A stretch of 64,000 nucleotides of DNA from Streptomyces viridochromogenes (GTDB lineage Bacteria; Actinomycetota; Actinomycetes; Streptomycetales; Streptomycetaceae): contig NZ_LGUR01000201.1 in the NCBI RefSeq assembly GCF_001270495.1, positions 62,001 to 126,000 of the forward strand, written 5' to 3'. The notes beneath the pieces were generated by a model. The model saw only the letters and a list, made by a program, of their open reading frames with translations. It had not been told where the DNA came from and did no database searches. Positions 1-8,260 of the stretch are shown here, piece after piece. The position numbers and the translations under genes were made by a program. Each line of letters starts with the position of its first letter. Positions within the stretch are counted from its first letter, which is position 1.

Positions 1-926
1 GGATCCTCCTGCTGGTCCTGCTCACCCTCGCCCTGGCCGGTGCCGGCACTGGCTGTACGAGCCGCGACGACCGGACTCGGGTGGTGGTGACGACCAACAT
101 CCTGGGCGACATCACCCAGGAGATCGTAGGGGACGAAGCCGACGTGACCGTGCTGATGAAGCCGAACGCCGACCCGCACTCCTTCGGTCTGTCGGCCGTG
201 CAGGCCGCCGAGTTGGAGCGCGCCGACCTGGTGGTCTTCAACGGGCTGGGTCTGGAGGAGAACGTACTGCGGCACGTGGACGCCGCCCGCGAGGCAGGGG
301 TGGCCACCTTCGAGGCCGGCAAGGCGGTGGACCCCCTCACCTTCCAGACGCATGACGACGGCGGCCCCGAGGAGGAGGCCGGGCAGCCCGATCCGCACTT
401 CTGGACCGACCCCGACCGCGTTCGCAAGGCCGCGGGGCTGATCGCCGACCAGGTGATCGAGCACGTGGACGGGGTGGACGAGAAGGCGGTTCGTGCCAAT
501 GCCGACCGCTACGACGGCCGACTCGCCGACCTGGCCGCCTGGATGGAGAAGTCCTTCGACCGCATACCCGAACAGCGGCGGGCGTTGGTGACCAACCACC
601 ACGTCTTCGGCTACCTCGCCGAACGTTTCGGTTTCCGGGTGGTCGGCGCGGTGATTCCGAGCGGTACGACGCTGGCCTCGCCCAGCTCCTCCGACCTGCG
701 CTCGCTCACCCAGGCGATGCGGAAGGCCGGCGTACACACCGTGTTCGCGGACTCCTCCCAGCCCAAGCGGCTGGCCGAGGTCCTGCGCACCGAACTGGAC
801 GGTCAGGTGCGCGTCGTCGAGCTCTACTCCGAGTCCCTGACCGAGAAGGGCAAGGGCGCCGGCACCTACCTGCAGATGATGCGCGCCAACACCACCGCCA
901 TGACCGACGGCCTGACCGGCGCCTGA
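1..926 (+). CDS. aztC: AztC-like zinc ABC transporter solute-binding lipoprotein (5' end outside window)
   Basis: Cluster A-I (ZnuA/AztC type) periplasmic metal-binding protein that would deliver zinc to an ABC permease. The reading frame is open from base 3, so the true start lies upstream of the window. The first visible residues form the end of a hydrophobic signal ending in GTGC, a plausible lipobox, before mature sequence VVTTNILGDI. Metal-ligand motifs are visible: NADPHS, DPHFWTDP and TNHHVFGYLAERF, plus the C-terminal FADSSQP segment. There is no long His-rich loop; only a short acidic stretch (DDGGPEEEAGQ) occupies that place. It lies about 90 bases before aztD, which supports the AztC assignment over a general ZnuA. 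Family known; metal specificity inferred. Confidence 0.82.
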   Translation, partial: ILLLVLLTLALAGAGTGCTSRDDRTRVVVTTNILGDITQEIVGDEADVTVLMKPNADPHSFGLSAVQAAELERADLVVFNGLGLEENVLRHVDAAREAGVATFEAGKAVDPLTFQTHDDGGPEEEAGQPDPHFWTDPDRVRKAAGLIADQVIEHVDGVDEKAVRANADRYDGRLADLAAWMEKSFDRIPEQRRALVTNHHVFGYLAERFGFRVVGAVIPSGTTLASPSSSDLRSLTQAMRKAGVHTVFADSSQPKRLAEVLRTELDGQVRVVELYSESLTEKGKGAGTYLQMMRANTTAMTDGLTGA

Positions 927-1019
927 ACCAGAGCCTCTGACGTGCACACCGGTCGACCGGCCGCTCAAGCGCACCCGCACCCACTGCCGCGCCCGCGCGG
1001 CACAGAAAGGAACACCCCG

Positions 1020-2219
1020 GTGAACAAGCCGATACGCAACAGAGCCTTCACGGGCACGGCCCTCGCCCTGGCAGCCTCCGCGGTCCTGACCGCCTGCGGA
1101 GGGGAGGACAGCTCCTCGTCCGACGCGCAGGCCAAGAACGCGCCGGGCACCAAGGCCGTGGCGGTCAAGGACCCGCTGGTCGCCACGTTCGACGGCGGCC
1201 TGTACGTCCTGGACGGCGAAAGCCTGAAGCTGGCCAACACGATCGAGCTGCCCGGCTTCAACCGCCTCAACCCCGCCGGCGACGACTCCCACGTCATCGT
1301 CTCCACCGACTCCGGATTCCGCGTCTTCAGCGCCGCCAAGCAGACCTTCACCGGCGTCGAGTACAAGGGCGCCAAGCCCGGCCACGTCGTTCAGCACGCC
1401 GGTAAGACGGTCCTGTTCACCGACGGCACCGGCGAGGTCAACGTCTTCGACCCCGCCGACCTCAAGGGCGGCAAGAAGCCGGAAGGCCGCAACTACACCT
1501 CCGCCGAACCGCACCACGGCGTCGCCATCGAACTGACCAACGGCGAACTCCTCACCACCCTCGGCACCGAGGAGAAGCGCACCGGCGCCCTCGTCCTGGA
1601 CAAGAACAACAAGGAGATCAAGCGCAACGAGAACTGCCCCGGCGTCCACGGCGAGGCCGCGGCCAAGGGCGAGGTCATCGGCATCGGCTGCGAGGACGGC
1701 CTCCTGATCTACAAGGACGGCAAGTTCACCAAGGTCGACGCCCCCGACGACTACGGCCGCATCGGCAACCAGCGCGGCAGCGACGCGTCCACCGTCCTCC
1801 TGGGCGACTACAAGACCGACCCGGAGGCCGAACTGGAGCGGCCGACCCGCATCTCCCTCATCGACACCGAGACCGGGAAACTGCGCCTGGTCGACCTGGG
1901 CACCAGCTACTCCTTCCGCTCGCTCGGCCGCGGACCCCACGGCGAGGCCCTCCTCCTCGGCACCAACGGCACCCTCCACGTCATCGACCCGGAGACCGGC
2001 AAGGTCGACAAGAAGATCCCCGTCGTGGACGACTGGCAGGAGCCGCTGGACTGGCAGCAGCCCCGGCCCACCCTCTTCGTCCGCGACAACACCGCGTACG
2101 TCTCCGAGCCGGGCAAGCGCCAACTGCACGCCATCGACATCGAATCGGGCAAGAAGATCACGTCCGTGACCCTGCCGAAGAGCACCAACGAACTGTCCGG
2201 CGTCGTCGCCGGCCACTGA
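1020..2219 (+). CDS. aztD: AztD-like zinc metallochaperone lipoprotein
   Basis: 399 aa exported protein of the AztD family, beta-propeller-like metallochaperones that hold zinc and pass it to AztC. The GTG start at 1020 is chosen because AGAAAGGA lies 8 bases upstream and the N terminus becomes a proper lipoprotein signal ending LTAC (residues 20-23). The mature part repeats beta-blade elements (LYVLDGESLKL, GFRVFSAAKQ, LLIYKDGKF, LHVIDPETGKV, LHAIDIESGKK). Several His and Cys residues (HVVQHAG, EPHHGVAIEL, CPGVHGEA, GIGCEDG) could bind metal. It follows aztC in the same direction and is likely co-transcribed with it. An alternative description would be a generic beta-propeller lipoprotein. 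Confidence 0.8.
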   Translation: MNKPIRNRAFTGTALALAASAVLTACGGEDSSSSDAQAKNAPGTKAVAVKDPLVATFDGGLYVLDGESLKLANTIELPGFNRLNPAGDDSHVIVSTDSGFRVFSAAKQTFTGVEYKGAKPGHVVQHAGKTVLFTDGTGEVNVFDPADLKGGKKPEGRNYTSAEPHHGVAIELTNGELLTTLGTEEKRTGALVLDKNNKEIKRNENCPGVHGEAAAKGEVIGIGCEDGLLIYKDGKFTKVDAPDDYGRIGNQRGSDASTVLLGDYKTDPEAELERPTRISLIDTETGKLRLVDLGTSYSFRSLGRGPHGEALLLGTNGTLHVIDPETGKVDKKIPVVDDWQEPLDWQQPRPTLFVRDNTAYVSEPGKRQLHAIDIESGKKITSVTLPKSTNELSGVVAGH

Positions 2220-2307
2220 TCCTCCGACCCGACCCCGGCGAGGCCGTCCCGCCCGGCCCGGGCCGCGGGTCTACGACGGCCATGCCGGCGCGCCACGGCC
2301 TCGCCTT

Positions 2308-2820
2308 GTGCGGCTGGCCGGGGGAGAGGTGACCGTCGAGGGCGGACCGGGCGGCGGGCCGGTCAGCGCATCGGGTACGTGCACCAACAGCACGAGTTCG
2401 CCTGAGGTCCCCCGTCGACATCGCGGGCGCGGTCCTCACCGGCCGTACCCGGCAGATGGGCCGGCTGCGCCGCCGGGCGTGACGGACCGAGCGGCGGTGG
2501 ACGAGGCACTGGAGCTGACCGGGCTCAGCGCGCTGCGGTGACGCCCCGTCGGCGAGCTCTCCGGCGGCCGGCGGCAGCGGTCCTGGTGGCCCGCGCGCAG
2601 GCCGCCGGCTCGAGCTGTTCGGCCGACTGACCGCGGAAAACAGGGCACTGCTGATGACCAACCACACGACCTGGCGGGCGCCGCCCGCACCTGCCACCGG
2701 GTGGTGCTGATGAACTGCACGGTCGTGGCCGAGGGCGGCCCCGAACTCCTCGCCGACCCCGACCAGGTGCTCCGGGCCTTCGGCAGACGGCCGGCGCACT
2801 CCGCACCGGCGGAGTGCTGA
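2308..2820 (+). pseudogene. Decayed metal-type ABC transporter ATPase
   Basis: Pieces of an ABC ATPase of the Zn/Mn transporter type can be read across frames. In order they are RAGQRIGYVHQQHEFA followed by a stop, VLTGRTRQMGRLRRR, AAVDEALELTGLSALR, then the signature region (RPVGELSGGRRQR with stop and frame changes), and finally HDLAGAARTCHRVVLMN and ELLADPDQVLRAFG. The Walker B / D-loop stretch between the signature and the H-loop is deleted, so the protein cannot work. Its position right after aztCD suggests it was once the ATPase of this transporter or of a related anchored-repeat-type metal transporter. The functional ATPase, if any, must lie elsewhere. Confidence 0.72.
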
Positions 2821-3062
2821 TCATGGAGTCGTAGCACCCCAGACGGAATTCGGCACCGTGCGTTGTCCGCCCTGTCTGACCGAGAGACGGACAGGGGACA
2901 TCGGTGACTGGCTGGAGCGAGGAGTAGTCGCAAGGCGGCGGACAGCGGCCTGGGTAGCCTCGGACGCACCCGAAAGGCGTTACGGGCCGCCTGTCGTCAC
3001 CCAGGTGAGTCCAGGATCGCGTCAGTGGTCGCGGCCCCGTCGAGCACGGACGACCCGACTTC

Positions 3063-3157
3063 GGCACGGTCCACGGTGCGACGACCCTGCGCTCCGCCCT
3101 GACGGAAGCGGACTACGTAGTCCTGGCCGCACCCCTCACCCAGGATACCGGGGCATG
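3063..3157 (+). pseudogene. D-2-hydroxyacid dehydrogenase fragment
   Basis: About 32 codons in one frame read GTVHGATTLRSALTEADYVV then LAAPLTQDT. This is the NAD-domain strand pattern of D-isomer-specific 2-hydroxyacid dehydrogenases (normally ...EADVVVLACPLTPETRG...). No start, no catalytic residues and no neighbouring homologous sequence were found, so it is an isolated scrap. Confidence 0.45.
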
Positions 3158-3177
3158 GACGACGCCCCGGATTGGCC

Positions 3178-3560
3178 GACGGTCTACCGACGTTGCGCTC
3201 GGAGGAACCAGGACCGGGTCCCGGCTGCACCGCATCCTCCTGGACGAGCTCAGCGCTCGCGGTGAGCGGGACCGGTCGCGGTGCGCCATCGACTCCGTCA
3301 GCCTCAGGGCTGCAAGAGGGAGCCTCTGACCGGACCGAATGCGACCGACCGCGGCAAGAACGGGTCGAAGATCCACTTGTATAACGGACCGGAATGGACT
3401 GCCTCTGTCGCTGGGCATCTCCGGCGCCAACATGGGCCGATGGCTCCGCAGGCGGGCATCCGCCATCGCATCGCCCGCAAGGGCAACTGACACGATGTTC
3501 AACTCCCGTTTCCGGTCCTCCGTATCAGCGTAAAGCTGAGTCTCTTTATGGGTGGACAGT
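3178..3560 (+). mobile_element. IS5-type transposase remnant
   Basis: Fragments of a DDE transposase in several frames: TVYRRCA, then LHRILLDELSARGERDRSRC, AIDSVSLRA (DDE region), LTGPNATDRGKNGSKIHL, NGLPLSLGISGANM, RWLRRR, GIRHRIARKGN and QRKAES. The order matches IS5/IS427-type transposases, but there are stops and frameshifts throughout and a large central deletion. No inverted repeats could be assigned with confidence. It is dead and probably old. Confidence 0.75.
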
Positions 3561-3573
3561 TCAGCAGACGACA

Positions 3574-3619
3574 GACGGTCGTTGCGGGACATCAAGAGAT
3601 GAGTCTCGCAACGACCGTC
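3574..3619. terminator. Strong stem-loop, probable terminator of the minus-strand FAD oxidase operon
   Basis: Arms of 17 nt (3574-3590 and 3603-3619) pair with a single mismatch around a 12-nt loop. It lies 52 bases beyond the stop of the minus-strand oxidase gene and just after the IS5 remnant. It could be a factor-independent terminator without a U-tract, or part of the old IS end. Confidence 0.6.
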
Positions 3620-3671
3620 AGCCCGATGGCGATACCGCGGCTACTGCGCCGAGGCGCCGGAAGTGGGTGGG

Positions 3672-4817
3672 CTACTTGGTCTTGAAGCGGTCCGGACGCA
3701 CGAAGTCCAGGCCATCGATGGTCTGTTTGCCGAGCGCCTCGTGTGCGGCGATGTGGCCGTAGCCGGTAGCCATTTTGAAGCCCTTTCCGGAGAATCCGGT
3801 GGCACAGTAGACCCTGCTGTTCTCGTCAATCCAGCCGAGGAGGGGATGCCTGTCCTCGGTGAAAAGGTCGGGGAAGGCGTCGGAGCGCACGATGGTGGGG
3901 GTCAGACCGGGAAGGAATTCGGTGACGATATCGGTGACCTTCTCGACTTCTTCCCGGGTGAGTTCCCTGGGCACGGAGTCCGGGTCGGGGGTTTCCCTTC
4001 CGCGTCCGTCCAGCGGTCCGTCCACCGATGCCTTGACCGTCACACCATCGACGGCGGGTGCGCCGTACAGGGAGCGGTCGTCGTACAGCCGGCTGAAGAC
4101 GGGGAATTTCTCTGGCGTGAACTGCATGCCGTCTTGGGCGATGAACCAGGTCAGGACGATCCGATGGGTTTCCGTGACGGCCTTGAGGTGGTCGGGCATG
4201 AGCCTTCGGGACCAGCCGCCCGAGGCGACGATGACCTTTTCGAACGTCCAGGTTCTGTCGCCCGAGGTGACGACCACGCCGTGGTCGGTTTCGGTGATGC
4301 TGTCCACGGGTGTGTTCTGAAGGACGGTGGCGCCGTTCGCCCGGGCCGCCGCGACGGCGGCACTGACGGCACGGTCGGTGCGCAGGACGCCGGCGCGGGG
4401 GTCATAGACGGCGCAGTCGTCGGGGCGGAGGTTGTGCTGGGGGTAGCGGTCCGCCATCTCCTCCCGGCTGAGGACGCAGTGCTCGGCTCCGGTGATGCGC
4501 GTTGCTTCGAGGAGGCTGGTGATGAAGCTGCCGTTCGCCGTCCCGATGGACAGGCCCCCGGTAACCGTGAGGATTTCCTGCCCGGTTTCCGCTTCGAGGT
4601 CGGCCCACAGGCCGCGGGAGCGCTCGATGATGGGGTAGTAGTCGGGCTTCCCGAGGTAGACCATGCGGAACAGGCGGGTGTCCCCGCCCACGGCACTGCG
4701 GCCGTGGGCCGGGGTGGCGGCCTCGAAGCCCACTACCGAGTCGGACAGCCGGGAGGCCTGCCACAGGGCCATGCTTCCGATGCTGCCCAAGCCGATGACT
4801 GCGAGCTTTGCGTCCAT
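3672..4817 (-). CDS. FAD-dependent amine oxidase, sarcosine oxidase/N-methyltryptophan oxidase-like
   Basis: 381 aa flavoprotein of the DAO superfamily, MSOX/MTOX branch. These enzymes oxidise secondary amines or N-methyl amino acids to imines with release of hydrogen peroxide. The Rossmann ADP-binding motif is at the N terminus (VIGLGSIGSMAL), followed by FEAATPAHGRSAVGGDTRLFR, which is typical of the MTOX/SoxA family. The C terminus has CATGFSGKGFKMATGYG, where SoxA enzymes usually carry a cysteine for covalent FAD; here no Cys sits at the usual place next to the SGKGF motif, so the flavin may be non-covalent. The start ATG at 4817 has AAGGAAA about 9 bases upstream. It follows the next oxidase by 20 bases, so the two form an operon. 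Substrate not deducible. Confidence 0.85.
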   Translation of the reverse strand: MDAKLAVIGLGSIGSMALWQASRLSDSVVGFEAATPAHGRSAVGGDTRLFRMVYLGKPDYYPIIERSRGLWADLEAETGQEILTVTGGLSIGTANGSFITSLLEATRITGAEHCVLSREEMADRYPQHNLRPDDCAVYDPRAGVLRTDRAVSAAVAAARANGATVLQNTPVDSITETDHGVVVTSGDRTWTFEKVIVASGGWSRRLMPDHLKAVTETHRIVLTWFIAQDGMQFTPEKFPVFSRLYDDRSLYGAPAVDGVTVKASVDGPLDGRGRETPDPDSVPRELTREEVEKVTDIVTEFLPGLTPTIVRSDAFPDLFTEDRHPLLGWIDENSRVYCATGFSGKGFKMATGYGHIAAHEALGKQTIDGLDFVRPDRFKTK

Positions 4818-4837
4818 GAGAGCAGTTTCCTTTTCGT

Positions 4838-6241
4838 CTACTCGTGAAGTCCGGCGAGTCGGCTGCCGAATCTGGCCAGCAGTGAGGTGGTGCTGGAACC
4901 CCTGCGCTCTTCCCACCGGTCGGCAATGCCGAAGAGCCGGTACATGGCGTGCACGCCCAACCAGCGGATGGGTTCCGGTTCCCACTTCGGTGCTCGGTAG
5001 CCGACCCAGGGAAGGGTGGTCCGCTCGGTTTCCCTCTCGAAGGCGAGTTCCACGAGAGTCCTGCCGCCGACGTAGGCCGACGTGACACCGTGTCCCGCGT
5101 AGCCGGTGGACGAGCCGATCCCGGACGCCGGGTCCCAGTGCACGCCGCCGTTCCAGTCACGCGTGACGCCCAGGACGCCCGACCAGGCGTGGTCCACCTC
5201 GAAGGGAATGCCCGGGAAGAAGGAGCTGAGCTTCTGCGAGATCAGGTCAATGGTGGACTGGGCGGTCGCACCGGCTCCTCCCGTGCCGGACCCGAACCGG
5301 TAGGGGACACCGCGGCCCCCCATGGCGATACGGCCGTCCGCCGTCCGCTGGGCGTAGATGAAGGTGTGCGCGGAGTCGTTGAGGCACTGGGGCCCGTCCC
5401 AGCCGATCTCCTGCCATGCCTCCTCCGGCAGGGGCTTGGTCACGATCATCGAGGAATTGACAGGGATCAGGGTCCGGCTGCCCAGCAGCTGTCCCGAATA
5501 GCCTTCGGTGCAGATGAACGTCTTGGCCGCGGTGACGCGTCCGTTGGCCAGGCCGAGGGTCTTGCCCTCGGCACTGTCCACTCGGCTGCCCTCGTAGATC
5601 TGGACCCCCATGGATGTCAGGGTGTCGGCGAGGCCGTAGACGAGTTTCGCGGGGTGGAGCCGCGCGCAGTGCTTGTAGAAGAGCCCGCCGTGGACGGTGG
5701 AGATGTTGATACGGCTGCGGAACTCGTCCCGGTCGAGCATGTGGACTTCGTCGTCGGTCAGCCCGTACTTCAGGTCGGCATCACGCCTGGCGACAAGCCG
5801 GCCCAGCCCCGCCCGAGTGTGGGCGGCGACGAGCGCGCCACTCTTGTGCTGATCGGCATCGATGCCCTCGGCCTGGAGGATGTCCAGGACGGCGTCGACA
5901 CCGGCGACGAATTCCTGCTGCAGCGCCCGGCTGGCTTCCAACCCGCCTCCGGCGCGGGCGAAGGTGGCACGGTTTCCCGGGGGCATTGCCGAGAGCCAGC
6001 CACCGTTGCGTCCTGATGCGCCGTAGCCCACCTGCTCGGCCTCGAAGACCGCGACCGAGAGAGACGGTTCGAGCTTCTTGGCGAAGTACGCCGCCCACAG
6101 GCCGGTGTATCCGCCGCCGACAATGGCCACGTCGACGGTGACCTGGCCGGTGAAACGGGGGAACGAGGGCTTCTTGTCGGCGAGTTGGGCCACCCAGAAG
6201 CCGAGCTCTCCGTTTCGGGGTGGTGCCGCCAGGGCGTTCAT
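4838..6241 (-). CDS. FAD-dependent oxidoreductase, OrdL/PuuB-like
   Basis: 467 aa member of the DAO family related to gamma-glutamylputrescine oxidase and similar amine oxidases. It has the dinucleotide motif VDVAIVGGGYTGLWAAYFAK near residue 36, the family motif GYGASGRNGGWLS and the C-terminal GYAGHGVTSAYVGGRTL FAD-binding segment. The expected product is an imine or aldehyde plus peroxide. The ATG at 6241 is preceded by AAGAAGGA with 6 bases spacing. It is the first gene of a two-gene minus-strand unit with the MTOX-like oxidase. Upstream on the same strand lie a decayed rid-dsd1-sdr copy and a HAD gene, so the whole may once have been one long operon under the 7.6 kb promoter. Confidence 0.86.
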   Translation of the reverse strand: MNALAAPPRNGELGFWVAQLADKKPSFPRFTGQVTVDVAIVGGGYTGLWAAYFAKKLEPSLSVAVFEAEQVGYGASGRNGGWLSAMPPGNRATFARAGGGLEASRALQQEFVAGVDAVLDILQAEGIDADQHKSGALVAAHTRAGLGRLVARRDADLKYGLTDDEVHMLDRDEFRSRINISTVHGGLFYKHCARLHPAKLVYGLADTLTSMGVQIYEGSRVDSAEGKTLGLANGRVTAAKTFICTEGYSGQLLGSRTLIPVNSSMIVTKPLPEEAWQEIGWDGPQCLNDSAHTFIYAQRTADGRIAMGGRGVPYRFGSGTGGAGATAQSTIDLISQKLSSFFPGIPFEVDHAWSGVLGVTRDWNGGVHWDPASGIGSSTGYAGHGVTSAYVGGRTLVELAFERETERTTLPWVGYRAPKWEPEPIRWLGVHAMYRLFGIADRWEERRGSSTTSLLARFGSRLAGLHE

Positions 6242-6283
6242 GTGCGTCCTTCTTCTGTGTCTGGGAACCGCGTGGGCCGGTAC

Positions 6284-6368
6284 TGGAAGGCGGTGTAGCG
6301 GCCGTCGGCGGAGGAGGGTTGTCCCGGTGATGGACGGGGACTCCGACGATGCGAGGAAGAGGACGATG
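6284..6368 (-). pseudogene. C-terminal scrap of an SDR paralogue
   Basis: On the minus strand the sequence reads FLASSESPSITG and, after a frame change, ADGRYTAF. This matches the end of the intact SDR at 13.4 kb (FFASSESSYVTG ... VDGGYTAF). A deletion joins it directly to the dsd1 fragment upstream, so a single 60-codon frame spans both. Confidence 0.7.
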
Positions 6369-6470
6369 CGGCGAAGCCCTGCATACGGTCGATGTTGTCC
6401 TGCGTCACGTCGGCCGGCACGATCGGCGCCGGGGTGTCATTCGCTCGACGAGGGTGTCGGGTGCCTGTTG
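6369..6470 (-). pseudogene. N-terminal fragment of a DSD1-type PLP enzyme paralogue
   Basis: Minus-strand pieces read LVER, DTPAPIVPADVTQDNIDRMQ and GFA with one 1-base frameshift. They match residues 11-37 of the intact enzyme at 12.2 kb (LVERIDTPAPIVLVDVMQGN, then IDRIQGFA). Everything downstream, including the PLP lysine, is lost in the deletion that fuses it to the SDR scrap. Confidence 0.75.
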
Positions 6471-6510
6471 GATCCGGTTTCCAGATGCATTCCTCAGGTT
6501 TGGTTCGCCG

Positions 6511-6860
6511 CTACACCGCGGTGCAGCTCATCTGGGTCTCGACAGGATTGCGGAGGTGGAGCTCGGCGACGCCGATCGCGGTGCGAGCGTGCCCTCCGTC
6601 TCGCCCAGCACCTCGATGAGCAGTTCACTGGCCGCGTTGGCGACGTTCGACTGCTCGCCGAAGTCCGGCGTGCCGGCCACCAGGACCAGCATCTGTACGA
6701 TCCGGACCGGTCCAGATCACGTCCCGGCCGACAACGCCCTCACTCAACGGCTCACTGTCCCGGAAGGCAGTCGGCCCTAGATATCGATGACTGAGCCCGC
6801 AACCCGGTGCTGCACGAAGTACGTGTTGCGGGCGATGACGGGTGGCTCCAGTCCTCAGTT
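6511..6860 (-). pseudogene. Decayed RidA paralogue
   Basis: Reads as a broken copy of the RidA gene at 11.6 kb. RNTYFVQHRVAGSVIDI then a stop matches DNPYYVHHRSVDSSIYI. GVVGRDV is followed by a roughly 75-base deletion, then LDR, a 1-base frameshift, VRIVQMLVLVAGTPDFGEQS, another frameshift, and GVAELHLRNPVETQMSCTAV ending in TAG. Order and strand (HAD, rid, dsd1, sdr) mirror the working plus-strand operon. Confidence 0.8.
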
Positions 6861-6873
6861 TTCCGCTCAGGTG

Positions 6874-7554
6874 TCAGGGACGCGGGAGGCCGAAGAGAAC
6901 GGGGAGGTCGGCGATGTCGGTGATCCGCTCGTAGCCGAGCCAGTGCTCGTCGTGCTCCCAGCCGCGGTCCATGTACACCTTGTTCTCGATGCCCATGATG
7001 GCCGCGGAGCGCAGGTCGTACATCGGGCTCGCGGAGACGTGCACGAGCTCGTCGGGTGTCACGCCGAGCTTGTCGAGCATGTAGTCGAACGCGCCGAGTC
7101 GCGGCTTGTAGACGCCCATCTCCTCGGCGCTGATGACGACTTCGAACGGGGCCTTGAGGTTCTCCGCGAGGCGCACGGCGTGCGCGGTGTCGCTGTTCGT
7201 GATGATGACCAGCGGGACTTCCTCGGCCAGGCGGTTCAGCGCCTCGGTGACACCCGGGTACGGGCCCCAGGTGGGGATGCGGTCGTACACCGCACGCGCT
7301 TCGTCCTCGCGGTACTCGAGACCGACCTTGTGCAGAGCGCGTTCCATGGAACGCGCGACGACCTGGTGGAACGGCTGGTAGGCGCCCGTGCACTCGTCGA
7401 TCCGGTACGCCTTGCAGATCCGCAGGAAGTCATCGGCGAGCTCGGCCGGCAGCCGGTCGCCCAGGACCTCGCGCATCGTGTCGTTGATGCTGAACTTGAT
7501 CAGTGTGCCGTTCATGTCGAACGTCGCGAACTTGGGCTTGATGTCGAATCCCAC
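6874..7554 (-). CDS. HAD superfamily hydrolase, haloacid dehalogenase type II-like
   Basis: 226 aa HAD protein. Motif I is TFDMNGTL with nucleophile D13; motif II Ser/Thr is in IITNSDT; the motif III Lys is in GVYKPRLGAFDYML; motif IV is weak in VSASPMYDLRSA. The overall pattern is that of L-2-haloacid dehalogenase/phosphatase-like enzymes, but the usual DxYGT is DMNGT here, so dehalogenation should not be assumed; phosphatase activity is equally possible. The GTG start at 7554 has AGGAGG 5 bases upstream. Its promoter carries two copies of the palindrome shared with the gntR and ridA promoters, so it is a likely member of that regulon. A second HAD of this type is at 24.0 kb and a decayed third at 33.7 kb. 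Confidence 0.82.
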   Translation of the reverse strand: MGFDIKPKFATFDMNGTLIKFSINDTMREVLGDRLPAELADDFLRICKAYRIDECTGAYQPFHQVVARSMERALHKVGLEYREDEARAVYDRIPTWGPYPGVTEALNRLAEEVPLVIITNSDTAHAVRLAENLKAPFEVVISAEEMGVYKPRLGAFDYMLDKLGVTPDELVHVSASPMYDLRSAAIMGIENKVYMDRGWEHDEHWLGYERITDIADLPVLFGLPRP

Positions 7555-7597
7555 TGGGTCCTCCTAGTACTTCAGCGGAGCAGCCTGACACTAGCTC

Positions 7598-7654
7598 TGG
7601 TCGATTGTCGACCATCTATTAGTCGATTGTCGACCAGGTGGTTTCGAATGTCAA
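7598..7654 (-). promoter_or_regulatory. Promoter with two GntR-type operators for the HAD gene
   Basis: On the minus strand TTGACA (7654-7649) is followed after 17 bases by GACAAT (7631-7626). Two operator copies, 7620-7636 and 7598-7614, lie 22 bases apart, the first over the -10. On the minus strand the downstream copy is TGGTCGACAATCGACCA, 7-bp perfect arms around CAA; the other differs at one base. The same element occurs before gntR and ridA. Confidence 0.75.
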
Positions 7655-7751
7655 CGACGACCTCATGGCCAGTCAGCGCTCCCTCGAACCGCTGTCCCGC
7701 CCCTGTTCCTCGGTGCCCCTCTCCGCCATGGCCATGAGACTCCTTTTTCTT

Positions 7752-7766
7752 GTCTGGTAACCAGAC
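7752..7766. promoter_or_regulatory. Perfect palindrome GTCTGGTAACCAGAC
   Basis: Seven-bp arms around a single central base, containing TGGT-A-ACCA, a layout used by FadR/FCD GntR regulators. It sits next to AAAAAGGAG and an ATG-started 20-codon minus-strand reading frame (7739-7680) that could be a truncated gene start. The regulator is unknown. The remaining bases from about 7770 to 8170 hold nothing else recognisable. Confidence 0.45.
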
Positions 7767-8208
7767 GTCGGCGTCAGTTGGTGACTCGGCGGTGGCTGAG
7801 CAGGGCCGCGGTGATGCCGTCCGTAGGTCAGGAGGTGTGCGGCTGCCTTGCCCTGCGCTCGTGGCTGCGGCGCCAGGGCCGGAGGCCGGCGAGCCACGAC
7901 ACTGTCCTCTCGGCGTCCGGAAGCACGAAGGTGCTGCGTCGCACATCCTGTGCACCGCCGAGCTACGGACCGCCGCGCTCCCTCGGTCGGCTGCAGGCGT
8001 CCTGGCGGCTGCCCCAGGTCGCCCTGCCGCAGATCCGCAAGCACCCGCGTTGCCGGAACCGGCACCGGTCTGACAACCGAACGGCACCATCGAGGCACCG
8101 ACGTGTCACCGCGACCCGTGAGCTGGGAGGGGCACGGCACGGCTGTGATTCAGGAAGCTCCGTGCCCGAGGACCAACTTGAGCGTGGATGTCAAAAACCA
8201 AGCGGAGG

Positions 8209-8238
8209 TATAGTCGACAAACGACCAAATGGTCGACA
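8209..8238 (+). promoter_or_regulatory. gntR promoter -10 overlapped by operator
   Basis: TATAGT (8209-8214) is a good -10. It overlaps operator TAGTCGACAAACGACCA (8211-8227) and a second half-like site TGGTCGACA (8230-8238). No convincing -35 was found. The sharing of this element with the HAD and ridA promoters suggests autoregulation by the GntR protein just downstream. Confidence 0.7.
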
Positions 8239-8260
8239 GGCGCCGACGGAGGGCAACGGG

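Noticed and set aside
2436..3067. Minus-strand reading frames in the 2.4-3.1 kb region
   Set aside because: They are shadows over the decayed ABC ATPase and have no recognisable motif or ribosome site.
3663..4847. Plus-strand 394-aa reading frame
   Set aside because: It is the antisense shadow of the FAD oxidase gene and shows no motif of its own.
7778..8260. Long in-frame N-terminal extension of the GntR protein
   Set aside because: The extension crosses the promoter and operators, has no motif, and a good ribosome site precedes the GTG at 8261.
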